A stretch of 54,590 bases of DNA, taken from the NCBI GenBank assembly GCA_038043025.1, contig JBBTCW010000009.1:1-54590 (forward strand). The letters are read 5' to 3'. This document shows, one piece after another, positions 24,944 through 33,719 of the stretch. A program made the position numbers and the translations under genes. The notes beneath the pieces are model-generated. The model searched no databases. It was not told the DNA's origin and saw nothing but the letters and a program-made list of their open reading frames with translations. Origin of the DNA: O2-02-FULL-42-9 sp038043025 (lineage in GTDB: Bacteria; Pseudomonadota; Gammaproteobacteria; UBA12402). Position 1 is the stretch's first letter. The number at the start of each line of letters is the position of its first letter.

Positions 24944-27286
24944 TCAGAAATACCCCTTATTCCCAATCAACTGCTCCAGCAACTGTCTTGGATATAATTT
25001 TGGATTTTCAGCCAGTGCTTGTTGATACAATACTGTTGAGGGCGTTAAGCCGGGCAGCGTGTTAATTTCAATAATGATTAAATCGCCGGTTTGTGTATTC
25101 ATAAATGCATCGATGCGTGCATAGCCTTCGAGGCCGATTTTATTGGCGAGTTGCTCGATGCGTGTTTTGATTAAATTTAATATGTTCGGTTTAACAATGT
25201 TTTCAGGCGGCGGAGTAATATTAATGCCCGTGCCGCCTTGAAATTTTTCTTCGACGCTTAAGACTTCCCCTTCGGCAATTGTAATGCTTGGATTGAAGGC
25301 GCGCAGCTTGTTGTTTTCTTGCAATACCCCGACAGTGGTTTCTAACCAGCCTGTCTTAGTGTGATAGTTTAATTTGTTCCCTGTCGCACGAATCACATCT
25401 GTTTCAATAAATTTCTCAAATAATATTTCTGTTGTGGGTATCGGCGAGAGCTCAATGCGTTGTGGTTGATGTTTGAATGTATGGGGTAAAATCGCGGCGG
25501 CTTTATTTTTCATTAAGCATACATAGGTTTGAAAATCTTGTTCATCATACAAGTGTACGACGCCCGATGAACAACCGTCCGAGATCGGCTTGGCAATAAC
25601 GGTTTTTGAGTCGAGTTGTTGGCATAAGTCTTGCCAAGTGTATTTGCATTGATCGAGCGCCATCACCACATGCGCAATGGTTTGTATGCCGGGTAAATTC
25701 AGTTGTTTGATGGCATTTGATGTGTCGGCTTTGTTGATGCAAAGCGCGGAGATTTCACTGTTTGAGCCGTTAAATTTAACATTTTGCCGCGTTAATTTTT
25801 TTTGTAATTCGCCATTTTCACCGATGCCGCCGTGTAATCCAATAAAAACAAAGGGAGAAGATTTAATAAATTCATCTAATGTAAAGGATTTGGGTTCCTT
25901 GAATTCATTTGTATCATTTGCATCGATCGCTAAACGTAAACGTACTTTTCGTTCAAATCTTTCTAAACGTTCTCTTTCAGTTTGCGCGGATTTACAGCTT
26001 TGTGCGATTTCCTCAACAGTATGATTCAAGGCTAAATGATAGGGTACTCGCCATACGTTTCCATCAGGATCTAATAAAAACGGAGTGGGTTCGTATTGTG
26101 TTGATGCGCGTAATTTTAACCATACATTGGTGCCGCTCATGACAGAGACTTGTCGCTCGGACGTATTGCCTCCAAATAAAACATGCACCGGTTTTCGTTT
26201 TGATGTGGTGATTTTTTCTGAGAGGGGAAACGGAATCTGGTATCGATCGCATGCGCGATGGACGATATATTTTAAAACATCGGCATGTGTTAAACCGATG
26301 CGCGAAGCTTGTTGAAAGAGAAAACTATTTTGTTCCATGCCGCTGATCGGATTAAAATCGGAAAACCAAATATGGCCATCCGGGAATACCCAACCGTCAA
26401 AGCGAGCAAAATCACGAAAACCTAATGTTGAAAATAATTGTTCGGCTTGGAGTTGAATTCTTTCGATCGTTTCATTGTTAAAGCGTGGCGGACAGTGATA
26501 AGTGACTTGGCGCGAGGGTAAATACTTTTTTCGAAAATCAAAGATTTGATGTTCAGTGTAATCGGTTTCAATTTCGGTCGGCAAAATTGCCACCGGTAAA
26601 CCTAATGGATTATGTAAAACAATAACAGTGAATTCAATGCCTTCCGCAAAGGGTTCAATCACGACGCGCGTATCCATGTTGCTGTCAAAAATGAATTTTG
26701 TTTTATCGAGTGCTTCATCAATGGTTTCAACTGAGAAGACGCCAATACTCGATCCGCCTTTGGCAGGCTTGATAATGGCGCGTGAAATGTTGTGTTGTGA
26801 AAAAAATGTTTTAATGATGTCGCGATGATTGTTTTCATCGATTGTTAATACGGCGGAGGGTAATGCAAAAAACCCCAATTTTTTTATTAACTCATTTGCC
26901 GTGAATTTATCAAAAACGCGTTGGCATGTATCAGCGCTGCAACCCACAAACGGAATATTGTTTTTTTCTAAAAAAGTTTGAAAGGTGCCGTCTTCACCAA
27001 ATGCACCATGCATGGCGGGGAACACAAGATCCGTTTCTTTTAAAGCTTGAATAAATTCTGATTCGGTTAACGAGGAGGCAGCTTGATGTAATTTAAAATC
27101 AAAGTCCGACGGCGTGTTTGAATAGAGTTGTGATCGCGAAATTTTATACGCGTTGCGGTTGTGATCTAAATAAAAGGGAACAATTTGAATTTGGTTCGAG
27201 TCCAGGTGATCCAGGAGCGAGCGCGCAGAATTTAACGAGATTCCACGTTCGAGTGAAGGACCGCCACAGACGATTGCTAGTTTCAT
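24944..27286 (-). CDS. Double D-Ala-D-Ala ligase-like ATP-grasp fusion
   Basis: Two Ddl-like ligases are joined in 780 residues, where normal Ddl is about 300-370. Half 1 has GGPSLERGISLNSA at the start, HGAFGEDG (93-100) and KPAKGGSSIGV (173-183). Where Ddl has an E-x-N-T-x-PG metal/substrate motif it has DFNPISGMEQ (310-319). Half 2 restarts at FGGNTSERQVSVMSG (371-385). It has HGGIGENG (485-492), KPISDGCSSGV (566-576) and a canonical EINTLPGLTPST near 750. The second half therefore looks like the catalytic Ddl, while the first may have altered specificity or a structural role. The role is peptidoglycan precursor synthesis in the cytoplasm (inference). The gene stands alone between repeat clusters. 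Whether a normal ddl exists elsewhere is not visible. Confidence 0.8.
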   Translation of the reverse strand: MKLAIVCGGPSLERGISLNSARSLLDHLDSNQIQIVPFYLDHNRNAYKISRSQLYSNTPSDFDFKLHQAASSLTESEFIQALKETDLVFPAMHGAFGEDGTFQTFLEKNNIPFVGCSADTCQRVFDKFTANELIKKLGFFALPSAVLTIDENNHRDIIKTFFSQHNISRAIIKPAKGGSSIGVFSVETIDEALDKTKFIFDSNMDTRVVIEPFAEGIEFTVIVLHNPLGLPVAILPTEIETDYTEHQIFDFRKKYLPSRQVTYHCPPRFNNETIERIQLQAEQLFSTLGFRDFARFDGWVFPDGHIWFSDFNPISGMEQNSFLFQQASRIGLTHADVLKYIVHRACDRYQIPFPLSEKITTSKRKPVHVLFGGNTSERQVSVMSGTNVWLKLRASTQYEPTPFLLDPDGNVWRVPYHLALNHTVEEIAQSCKSAQTERERLERFERKVRLRLAIDANDTNEFKEPKSFTLDEFIKSSPFVFIGLHGGIGENGELQKKLTRQNVKFNGSNSEISALCINKADTSNAIKQLNLPGIQTIAHVVMALDQCKYTWQDLCQQLDSKTVIAKPISDGCSSGVVHLYDEQDFQTYVCLMKNKAAAILPHTFKHQPQRIELSPIPTTEILFEKFIETDVIRATGNKLNYHTKTGWLETTVGVLQENNKLRAFNPSITIAEGEVLSVEEKFQGGTGINITPPPENIVKPNILNLIKTRIEQLANKIGLEGYARIDAFMNTQTGDLIIIEINTLPGLTPSTVLYQQALAENPKLYPRQLLEQLIGNKGYF

Positions 27287-27372
27287 GGATTTGTTGTCAT
27301 TAATTAATTAAATGGACTTTCATTCTAGGGGTTGTGCCAAAATGAGTCAACCTTCTTGCTGTGACCGGTTTA

Positions 27373-27441
27373 GAGCAGCTCTGAGCTGCTCTAAGCTAGT
27401 CACAGCAAGGCTTTCAGAGATTCGAGCAGCTCAGAGCTGTT
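27373..27441. repeat. AGCAGCTCAGAGCTGCT-family palindromes
   Basis: GAGCAGCTCTGAGCTGCTC (27373-27391) and GAGCAGCTCAGAGCTG (27424-27439) are palindromic cores of a small repeat also present at 31617-31672. They share CAGCTCAGAG with the ends of the MITE-like elements. Confidence 0.6.
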
Positions 27442-27462
27442 GCATTCTGATGTTTTTTGCTT

Positions 27463-27554
27463 GTCATTTCGACGACCGTAGGGAGGAGAAATCTCATGAA
27501 TCGAAGTGTGATTGACGAGATTTCTCACCCGCCTTCGGCGGGATTCGAAATGGC
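27463..27554. repeat. GTCATTTCGA-type palindromic repeat
   Basis: A 92-base imperfect palindrome runs from GTCATTTCGACGACC to the complementary TTCGAAATGGC, with inner arms GGAGAAATCTC and GAGATTTCTC. It fills the gap between the Ddl-like gene and the phosphofructokinase. Half of it recurs, with a 9-base in-frame deletion, inside anmK at 46740-46770. Confidence 0.7.
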
Positions 27555-27560
27555 CCCTGA

Positions 27561-28844
27561 TTAAGACCGCTGGTCTTTTAGCCTATAATCGTCTTTTAAT
27601 TTCTTCGGCACTTGGATAAGTTTGAGCTTGGGATAATAGGGCAATCCATCTTTAAACGGTGGAAAGTCCTCGCCTTGAATCAGTGGTCGAATATAGTCGG
27701 CACACGCTTTTGTGACATCCATGCCATCTTTTGTGATGAATTCTCGTGGGAGATTTTTTTCGGTATTCGCAATATTTGTTACGTTTGTTTCGCCAATCGT
27801 CCATCCATATTTTTTACCTTTTTTACGGATAATAATGGGCGATACGTCGTTTTTACCGTTCATTGCCATGGTCACAGCGGCTTTGCCAACAGCGTATGCC
27901 TGATCTAAATCAACTTTGCAGCCCAAATGACGTGATGAATGTTGAATGTAGTCGATAACGGAGACGTGATAGGTATAACCGTATCGTTCCCGAATTTTAT
28001 TGGCCAAGATAGGTGCGATGCAGCCTTTTGTAATATGACCAAACGCGTCGCGTTGCCCGGTGTCCGCAATAAATTTTCCGCGATTATCTTTCAAACTTTC
28101 TGATGTGACAATATGACAAAAGCCATATTTTTTGACGCACTCTTCAACGCGCGTTAAAAATCGTGCTTCGTTAAACACCACTTCAGGGCAAAGAATTAAA
28201 TGCGGTGGGTCGCTCGGCTTTTCTCGCGCGAGGACAGTGGCAGCAGGCAACCAACCCGCATGGCGTCCCATTGTTTCCATAATGTAGACTTCAGTGAATG
28301 TTGCCATGGATCGGGCATCTTGTGCGGTTTCTTTTGCAACGGTCGCTAGAAATTTTGCAACTGAACCATACCCCGGACTGTTGTCGGTTACTGGCAAATC
28401 GTTGTCCATTGTTTTGGGCACAGCAATGCAGGTCAATGGATACCCCATTTTATGACTGAATTCCGCGAGCTTATGCGTTGTATCGGCAGAATCATTGCCA
28501 CCATTATAAAAAAAATATCCAATGTTATGTGCTTTGCAGACGTCGATGATGCGCTGATAATCTTTTATATCTCGATTAATATCAGTGAGCTTGTAACGAC
28601 AGGTTCCAAAAGCGGCGCCCGGCGTTATTTTTAGCGCTTTGCGTAGCGTGTCTGCATTTTCTTTGCTGGTGTCATAGAGTTCTTCGAGCAGCAACCCTTG
28701 AATGCCATTTTTTCCTGCATACACTTTAATGCCGTGTTTGCGTGCAGTTTCGATAACGCCGAGTGCAGTAAAATTGATCACCGGCGTGACGCCGCCGCCC
28801 ATGGCGTAAAATGCATTTTTTTCGCGCTTTGTGTTTTTAGGCAT
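27561..28844 (-). CDS. pfp: Pyrophosphate-dependent 6-phosphofructokinase
   Basis: This is a cytoplasmic enzyme of the PFK family with PPi-type signatures: PKTMDNDLPVTDNSPGYGS, which carries the catalytic Asp and the PPi-associated Lys, and METMGRHAGWLPA. It interconverts fructose-6-phosphate and fructose-1,6-bisphosphate with pyrophosphate, so it is reversible in glycolysis and gluconeogenesis. The phosphate-donor loop reads GGNDSADT. The upstream in-frame Met at 28925 would add 27 non-family residues. The ATG at 28844 has CAGGAG 9 bases before it and gives MPKNTKREKNAFYAMGGGVTP, the natural start (427 residues). The gene is monocistronic. This is common in gammaproteobacteria lacking ATP-PFK (established for some Legionellales and methanotrophs). 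Confidence 0.88.
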   Translation of the reverse strand: MPKNTKREKNAFYAMGGGVTPVINFTALGVIETARKHGIKVYAGKNGIQGLLLEELYDTSKENADTLRKALKITPGAAFGTCRYKLTDINRDIKDYQRIIDVCKAHNIGYFFYNGGNDSADTTHKLAEFSHKMGYPLTCIAVPKTMDNDLPVTDNSPGYGSVAKFLATVAKETAQDARSMATFTEVYIMETMGRHAGWLPAATVLAREKPSDPPHLILCPEVVFNEARFLTRVEECVKKYGFCHIVTSESLKDNRGKFIADTGQRDAFGHITKGCIAPILANKIRERYGYTYHVSVIDYIQHSSRHLGCKVDLDQAYAVGKAAVTMAMNGKNDVSPIIIRKKGKKYGWTIGETNVTNIANTEKNLPREFITKDGMDVTKACADYIRPLIQGEDFPPFKDGLPYYPKLKLIQVPKKLKDDYRLKDQRS

Positions 28845-28985
28845 GAGAAGCTCCTGTCTGTAAATGATGCCCAATAATACAGAGACTTTTAGTGAAAAAA
28901 AAGCGTGACAACCATTTTGATTCATTCCATTATATATAGATCCAGTTTTTGGATAGGAGTAACTTTTACATCAGGAGAATGATTT

Positions 28986-29276
28986 ATGTTTAGTATAGTA
29001 TTGTTGTTTTCATTGATTGCTTTGGCGATGGGTTGTTTAGTGTTATTAAAAGCAAAAAAATATGCGCAAAAAGAAGTCAAATATTGTATTTGGAGCGGCT
29101 ATTTTATTGTACTCGTGTCGTTGATTATATTTTTCTTCTCACTATATCAAGGATATCGTATGTATAGTTATCAAATGCAGGCGCATGCGATAATGATGCA
29201 GAGCCAAGTACAATCACAATCACAAGATAATACAACACCAGTAAAAGCAGTGCGACAGCAAAAGCACCAGCAATAA
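28986..29276 (+). CDS. Small two-TM membrane protein, unknown
   Basis: This 96-residue protein has hydrophobic helices at about 3-21 and 36-55, a short basic loop between them (KAKKYAQKEVK) and a Gln/Met-rich hydrophilic tail (MMQSQVQSQSQDN). A CAGGAG ribosome-binding site precedes the ATG. No family is recognised. It lies divergent from the PPi-phosphofructokinase and converges on the coiled-coil membrane protein. The topology suggests a hairpin with both ends on the same side of the inner membrane. Confidence 0.55.
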   Translation: MFSIVLLFSLIALAMGCLVLLKAKKYAQKEVKYCIWSGYFIVLVSLIIFFFSLYQGYRMYSYQMQAHAIMMQSQVQSQSQDNTTPVKAVRQQKHQQ

Positions 29277-29297
29277 ATTTTTTTCGAACAGTGTGCG

Positions 29298-29354
29298 GTA
29301 GGCTGGGCTAAACGAAATGTAGGTTGGCGCTGAGCGAAGCTCAGCCCAACCTAC
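29298..29354. repeat. GTAG-type REP pair in a convergent gap
   Basis: GTAGGCTGGGCTAAAC (29298-29313) is a half copy. It is followed by a near-perfect palindrome, from GTAGGTTGGCGCTGAGC to GCTCAGCCCAACCTAC (29319-29354). It sits between two converging genes and could end transcription from both sides. Confidence 0.7.
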
Positions 29355-29358
29355 CTGG

Positions 29359-30408
29359 TTAACGTGCCGGCGAAAAAAATGCAGCGCCGGCGGGAGTGCT
29401 TGCGATTGTTGCGGCACCCATGTCTGCGGGCATCTCTCTTTTTTTATGCAATGCTTCCACTTGGGCGCGGATGATACTATCACCTTTTCTTTCTGATTTA
29501 TCTGTTGCTCGTATGAGGTTGGCTAAAAAGTTATAAATATTCGTGGAATATTTTGCGATAACATCTGACCAGGATTTTTCTCGTCGTAATAACTCATTGG
29601 TTGTAATTTTTTTTGCATCTGTTATGGTTTCGAGATGCATAAAAGCAGCATCACGTTCCAGTTGAATAATACTTGTTCGGGCAGTGACTAAATTTGCAGT
29701 TAATGGGATAGTTTTTTTTGGCAAACTGGAGGCTCTTGTTTCAAGCGTGTTTGTCTCGCCTGGAAAATGTAAGCTAATTTTTTCTATCACTGCTTTTTTT
29801 TCTAACTGTGATAATCTTAAAATGTCGGCAATGCTTTCGTTAAATCTGTTCTGTATGTCTTGATAATTTTGTTGTGATACCGATAAATAATAAGTGTAGA
29901 GTCGTGACGCGGTGGAATCTCTATCGTGTATTAGTTGAGCTAGCTCGGCTTCCATTTGCGCTTTTGCTGCTTGTTCGGCAGCCAAATCGGCTTGAGATTT
30001 TTCGAGCTGAGCCTCTAATACTTTAATACGTTCTTCTTGCCGCGCAATCTCTGCTTCTGCTGATCCAGCCGCCGCTAAACCGACTTGTTGCCCGAGATTA
30101 ATAACAACAGCAGGTTGTTGCTGCGGTGGTGGTGTCTTTTCTACAGATGCCGATTGTGCAGGACTTTCTGGTTCTCCTAAAATCGCTTTTTTTAGCCAGG
30201 CGACAATACTGGTTTTTGTCGCAGTCCAATAGCCTAAAATGCTCGTGCCAATGGTTGAACCCGTTGCGAGAGAGAATTTTAATGCACTTGCTGAGAAGAT
30301 AGCTGCGGGTAGTGTAATGACGTGCCCAAGTGCCAGTGCGGCAACAACAATGATAGCGGCACCAAGAATGCCGAGGCCGATTAATATTTTTTTAAGAGTT
30401 GGATTCAT
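29359..30408 (-). CDS. Membrane-anchored coiled-coil protein, unknown
   Basis: This 349-residue protein has an N-terminal hydrophobic region with one or two membrane segments (about 7-33 and a weaker one near 38-55). A Pro/Gln linker (PPPQQQPAVV) follows, then a long heptad-type coiled coil rich in Ala, Glu and Gln from about residue 113 to 165. A helical C-terminal domain continues to the end. No enzymatic motif is visible. The ATG at 30408 is preferred because AAAAGGAC lies upstream; the longer frame has no site. Layout resembles coiled-coil scaffold or effector-type proteins of Legionellales, but that is speculation. Divergent from the BamE-like gene. Confidence 0.6.
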   Translation of the reverse strand: MNPTLKKILIGLGILGAAIIVVAALALGHVITLPAAIFSASALKFSLATGSTIGTSILGYWTATKTSIVAWLKKAILGEPESPAQSASVEKTPPPQQQPAVVINLGQQVGLAAAGSAEAEIARQEERIKVLEAQLEKSQADLAAEQAAKAQMEAELAQLIHDRDSTASRLYTYYLSVSQQNYQDIQNRFNESIADILRLSQLEKKAVIEKISLHFPGETNTLETRASSLPKKTIPLTANLVTARTSIIQLERDAAFMHLETITDAKKITTNELLRREKSWSDVIAKYSTNIYNFLANLIRATDKSERKGDSIIRAQVEALHKKREMPADMGAATIASTPAGAAFFSPAR

Positions 30409-30500
30409 TATTAAGTCCTTTTTATTTTTGTTGAACAAGTTTTTTCGTAATAATACACTAACTCCTTGATTTTATGAAATGATATTTTAAAAGGAGAGTG

Positions 30501-30875
30501 ATGATGCATCAGTATCAAAAAATTTGTGTGTTTTTAGTTTTAATTTCATCATCTGCATTTGCCAGCCACGATTTTTTATTAACGACGCAATATCATCGCG
30601 TTAGACAGGTTGTTGAAAGTTGGTTGGGTCACTCAGGTAAACCAAAATCTTCGGCCAAAAATAATTCGTCTTCTATGCATAGTTTGAATACTTATCCGGC
30701 CAAAACGGCATTATCCAAAAAGGCGCTCACATTGAAGTTGGGTATGTCAAAGGATGACGCACGTGCTTTATTGGGAAACCCGACATGGGCAGAGACGATT
30801 TCCGGTGTTCAAAAAAGAATCAGAAAAACCTATGCTGATCGATCGATCGATTGTGTTTTCGCATCAAATCACTGA
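30501..30875 (+). CDS. Small secreted protein with a BamE/SmpA-like motif
   Basis: The protein has about 124 residues with a clear signal peptide (ICVFLVLISSSAFASHD). A low-complexity Ser/Asn/Lys linker follows, then LKLGMSKDDARALLGNPT, which resembles the core of SmpA/BamE-type small envelope domains (K-x-G-M-x-x-x-x-V-x-x-x-L-G-x-P). There is no lipobox. The domain breaks off soon after (ending DCVFASNH), so it may be degenerate. ATG is available at 30501 and 30504; GGAG at 30493 slightly favours the second. Confidence 0.5.
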   Translation: MMHQYQKICVFLVLISSSAFASHDFLLTTQYHRVRQVVESWLGHSGKPKSSAKNNSSSMHSLNTYPAKTALSKKALTLKLGMSKDDARALLGNPTWAETISGVQKRIRKTYADRSIDCVFASNH

Positions 30876-30907
30876 TAATGCGCCGTCATAGTTCATAAAG
30901 GTTGATC

Positions 30908-31618
30908 ATGCGGAAATCTCTGGTTCTTTCATTCATTGTGTTAGGGTTGTTTTTATTATTAGTATCTTTCTATGAAGTGGAGCAGCTAGTTATGGATGCC
31001 TCCGCTAAACAATTTATTTCAGAAATTTCTTCACGCGCGAAAACAGTTAATCAAGAGATTATGTCAGATCGGCAGCGCATGCTGACTTTAGAGAAAAAAT
31101 ATCATGCTCATCGGAAAATAAATTTGCGCGATACCAATTGGTTGATAAGGTTGGCGCGTGAGTATAATATTACATCGCCAAACTTTCAGCACCCTAATAG
31201 TTGGCATCTATTGGAATTATCTGTCGATGAAGTGCCGCTATCACTCGTGACGGCGCAAGCGATTAATGAATCTGCCTGGGGTCGTTCGCATTTTGCGAGT
31301 AAAGTGAATAATTATTTTGGGCAACATTGTGGACAGAAAGATTGTGGTGTTGTGCCAAAAAATCGTCCGGTTGGTGCTACATTTGAAGTGGCTCGATTTT
31401 TGAACATGACCGAATCTGTTAAAAGTTACATTCATAATCTGAATACAAATAGCTATTATGTTAATTTTCGCATGTTGCGATTGAGCATGAGAAATAAAAA
31501 TCAGCCGCTTGACGCAATATTGCTTTCTGAGCAGCTAGTGCTTTATGCGGAACATCCACAATATTCGGATATTATTCAGGGAATTATAAAAAAATATAAC
31601 TTATTATCATTGGATTAG
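30908..31618 (+). CDS. Bax-type glucosaminidase (GH73-like peptidoglycan hydrolase)
   Basis: This 236-residue exported protein has one N-terminal membrane/signal segment (SLVLSFIVLGLFLLLVSFY) and a periplasmic glucosaminidase domain. The hallmark VTAQAINESAWGRSHFA contains the catalytic Glu, followed by NNYFGQ and a SVKSYIHNLN segment as in E. coli Bax. It should cleave the N-acetylglucosaminyl bonds of glycan strands. Its TAG stop lies at the edge of the palindromic repeat 31617-31672. The ATG at 30908 follows AAAGG. It is 32 bases downstream of the BamE-like gene and probably cotranscribed. Confidence 0.82.
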   Translation: MRKSLVLSFIVLGLFLLLVSFYEVEQLVMDASAKQFISEISSRAKTVNQEIMSDRQRMLTLEKKYHAHRKINLRDTNWLIRLAREYNITSPNFQHPNSWHLLELSVDEVPLSLVTAQAINESAWGRSHFASKVNNYFGQHCGQKDCGVVPKNRPVGATFEVARFLNMTESVKSYIHNLNTNSYYVNFRMLRLSMRNKNQPLDAILLSEQLVLYAEHPQYSDIIQGIIKKYNLLSLD

Positions 31619-31672
31619 CTCTGAGCTGCTGCAAGCCAGGCTATTACTGGGGTATAGCAGCTCAGAGCTGCT
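31617..31672. repeat. Inverted repeat of the AGCAGCTCAGAGCTGCT family
   Basis: AGCTCTGAGCTGCT (31617-31630) is inverted at AGCAGCTCAGAGCTGCT (31656-31672) with a 25-base centre. It abuts the bax stop and sits just before mpl. It could form a stem that attenuates read-through. Confidence 0.6.
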
Positions 31673-31691
31673 ATTCGTTATTGGAGTATTT

Positions 31692-33020
31692 ATGCGCATT
31701 CACATTTTAGGTATTAGTGGTACATTTATGGCGGGCATCGCTGTGTTGGCGAAGCAATTGGGGCATGAGGTGAATGGCACTGATCTCAATATTTATCCAC
31801 CCATGAGCACGCAATTAGAACGGCTCGGTATTTCTGTTGCATTCGGTTATGAAAAACTGTCGCCAAAACCGGATTTAGTCATTGTGGGCAATGTCATCAA
31901 GCGTGGGAATGTTGTCATGGAATATGTGTTAAATGAAAATATTCCGTATGTTTCTGGTCCGCAATGGTTGTATGAAAATATTTTACGTCATCGAACAGTT
32001 CTGGCAGTTGCGGGCACGCATGGCAAAACAACGACAAGCAGTATGTTGGCGTGGTTGTTAGATGTTGCAAAATTAAATCCTGGGTTTTTAATTGGGGGTG
32101 TTCCCAATAATTTTGGTGTGTCGGCACGCGTGGGCAGTGAACCGTATTTTGTGATTGAAGCGGATGAATATGATTGTGCGTTTTTCGATAAGCGTTCGAA
32201 GTTCATTCATTATCATCCCACGATACAAATATTAAATAATTTGGAATTTGATCATGCAGATATTTTTGATTCGTTGGATGATATAAAAAAACAGTTTCAT
32301 CACCTTGTTCGTATCGTTCCGCAAAATGGTTTGGTTGTTGCAAATGCCGCGGATGAAAATATTACCGATGTTTTAAGTAGGGGATGCTGGACGCCCATTC
32401 AAAAATTTTTATCAGATGATGAATGGCATGCCGAAAACGTGATAGATTCAGGCAAATCGTTTGATATTTATCGTGCTTCAGAAAAAATTGTGCATATTGA
32501 TTGGCAGGTGATTGGTCAGCATAATATGAATGATGCGCTGGCGGCTTGTGTAGCGGCTCATTATATAGGTATTGATGCAAAAACGATTGCGCAAGCATTT
32601 AAAACGTTTAAACCCGTTAGCCGTCGATTTGAATATAAGGGCGAAGTGCGCGGTATTAAAATTTATGATGATTTTGCGCATCATCCGACGGCGATTGCAT
32701 TTACGTTAAGAACGATGCGTGATTTGGCGAAACAAAATCGCGTGATAGCGATTTTAGAATTAGGCTCTTACAGTATGCGCAGCGGCGTGCATCGCGAAAC
32801 CTTGGTGGATGCGCTACAACGGGCTGATCAAGTTTTTATTAAAATCCCAGAAGAAATGGATTGGGATATTGATGTATTAGTGCAGCAAAGCGACGTGCCG
32901 ATGCAAATTTTTAAGGATGAAAGAGAGCTATTAAATACGGTTAAAGAGAGTGCGCGCGCCGGTGATTATTTGATTGTGATGTCGAATACCGGATTTAATC
33001 GGGTGTGTGAGAAAATATAA
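31692..33020 (+). CDS. mpl: UDP-MurNAc : L-Ala-gamma-D-Glu-meso-DAP ligase
   Basis: Mpl reattaches recycled murein tripeptide to UDP-MurNAc. It has 442 residues, typical length. The N-terminal Rossmann domain starts MRIHILGISGTFMAGIAVLA. The Mur-ligase ATP loop is AVAGTHGKTTTSSML (about residue 107). Next come EADEYDCAFFDKRSKF and HADIFDSLDDI, and the C-terminal domain has YDDFAHHPTAI, all Mpl rather than MurC signatures. It fits a recycling set with anmK found 14 kb away. TTGGAG precedes the start. Confidence 0.95.
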   Translation: MRIHILGISGTFMAGIAVLAKQLGHEVNGTDLNIYPPMSTQLERLGISVAFGYEKLSPKPDLVIVGNVIKRGNVVMEYVLNENIPYVSGPQWLYENILRHRTVLAVAGTHGKTTTSSMLAWLLDVAKLNPGFLIGGVPNNFGVSARVGSEPYFVIEADEYDCAFFDKRSKFIHYHPTIQILNNLEFDHADIFDSLDDIKKQFHHLVRIVPQNGLVVANAADENITDVLSRGCWTPIQKFLSDDEWHAENVIDSGKSFDIYRASEKIVHIDWQVIGQHNMNDALAACVAAHYIGIDAKTIAQAFKTFKPVSRRFEYKGEVRGIKIYDDFAHHPTAIAFTLRTMRDLAKQNRVIAILELGSYSMRSGVHRETLVDALQRADQVFIKIPEEMDWDIDVLVQQSDVPMQIFKDERELLNTVKESARAGDYLIVMSNTGFNRVCEKI

Positions 33021-33045
33021 GTATCTCTCAGCTCAGAGGGTACAA

Positions 33046-33528
33046 GACTTTCGTCATACCGGCGAAAGCCGGTATCCAGTGATTATAATAACGGTACTCC
33101 GTTATCATAATCTTTAATATAAATTTTCCTGGATCCCGCGATCAAGTCGCGGGATGACAGCTTTGCTCTTTTGTCATGCCGCGGTTTAACCGCAGTATCC
33201 AGACATTCGTCATACCGGCGAAAGCCGGTATCCAGTGATTATATACAATAACGGTACTCCGTTATTGTAATTTTTAATATAATTTTTCTGGATCCCGCGA
33301 NNNNNNNNNNNNNNNNNNNNNNNNNNNNNNNNNNNNNNNNNNNNNNNNNNNNNNNNNNNNNNNNNNNNNNNNNNNNNNNNNNNNNNNNNNNNNNNNNNNN
33401 TCAAGTCGCGGGATGACAAAGACTGGATCCCGCGATCAAGTCGCGGGATGACAAAGACTGGATCCCGCGATCAAGTCGCGGGATGACAAAAACTGGATCC
33501 CGCGGTCAAGCCGCGGGATGACAAAACA
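33046..33528. repeat. Dense REP/BIME array interrupted by an assembly gap
   Basis: Two copies of the composite REP seen at 2510-2620 lie here in opposite orientation (33046-33160 and 33202-33300). After the gap come tandem 35-bp REP units (GGATCCCGCGATCAAGTCGC and its completing arm, then GGATGACAAAGACT). The unit number is unknown because the gap lies inside the tandem stretch. No coding gene is supported between mpl and dolP, a distance of about 700 bases. Confidence 0.85.
33301..33400. other. Assembly gap (100 N)
   Basis: Exactly 100 undetermined bases fall within tandem REP units. The round number suggests a placeholder gap, so true length and content are unknown. Confidence 0.98.
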
Positions 33529-33633
33529 CTCACCTCAGAGGACGCAACACGTCCATCTGATTCTAAATGATTCATCATTTTTTCTGATGAATGCCATTCT
33601 AACAATGAATACCAGCTTACCTCTGAGCTGAGG
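33529..33633. repeat. 105-bp MITE-like element, copy 2 (inverted relative to copy 1)
   Basis: Bounded by CTCACCTCAGAGG (33529-33541) and CCTCTGAGCTGAGG (33620-33633). Its reverse complement matches 19036-19140 over the full length with scattered changes. It sits between the REP array and a hairpin repeat. Confidence 0.75.
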
Positions 33634-33644
33634 ATTGTAAGATA

Positions 33645-33716
33645 TGGCCATCCATGGCCAGTCGTTCGCGCGACTGCGACATGCCACTGGCATGTCGGTT
33701 CGCGTTCTGAGCTGAG
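33645..33716 (-). repeat. Hairpin repeat, truncated relative of the 2368-2503 element
   Basis: On the minus strand this reads CCTCAGCTCAGA, a CGACATGCC/GGCATGTCG hairpin, CAGTCGC, then a TGGCC/GGCCA stem closing ATGGAT. This is the same order as in 2368-2449, but the right half is missing and copy 2 of the MITE-like unit follows. Confidence 0.65.
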
Positions 33717-33719
33717 GAT

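Noticed and set aside
27118..27515. Two plus-strand ORFs at the start of the Ddl-like gene and beyond
   Set aside because: The first is antisense to the ligase start, and the second is built of repeat palindromes.
33401..33525. Regular repeats resembling a CRISPR array
   Set aside because: The units are palindromic REPs about 35 bp apart with only 5-8 bases between them. There are no unique spacers and no cas genes.
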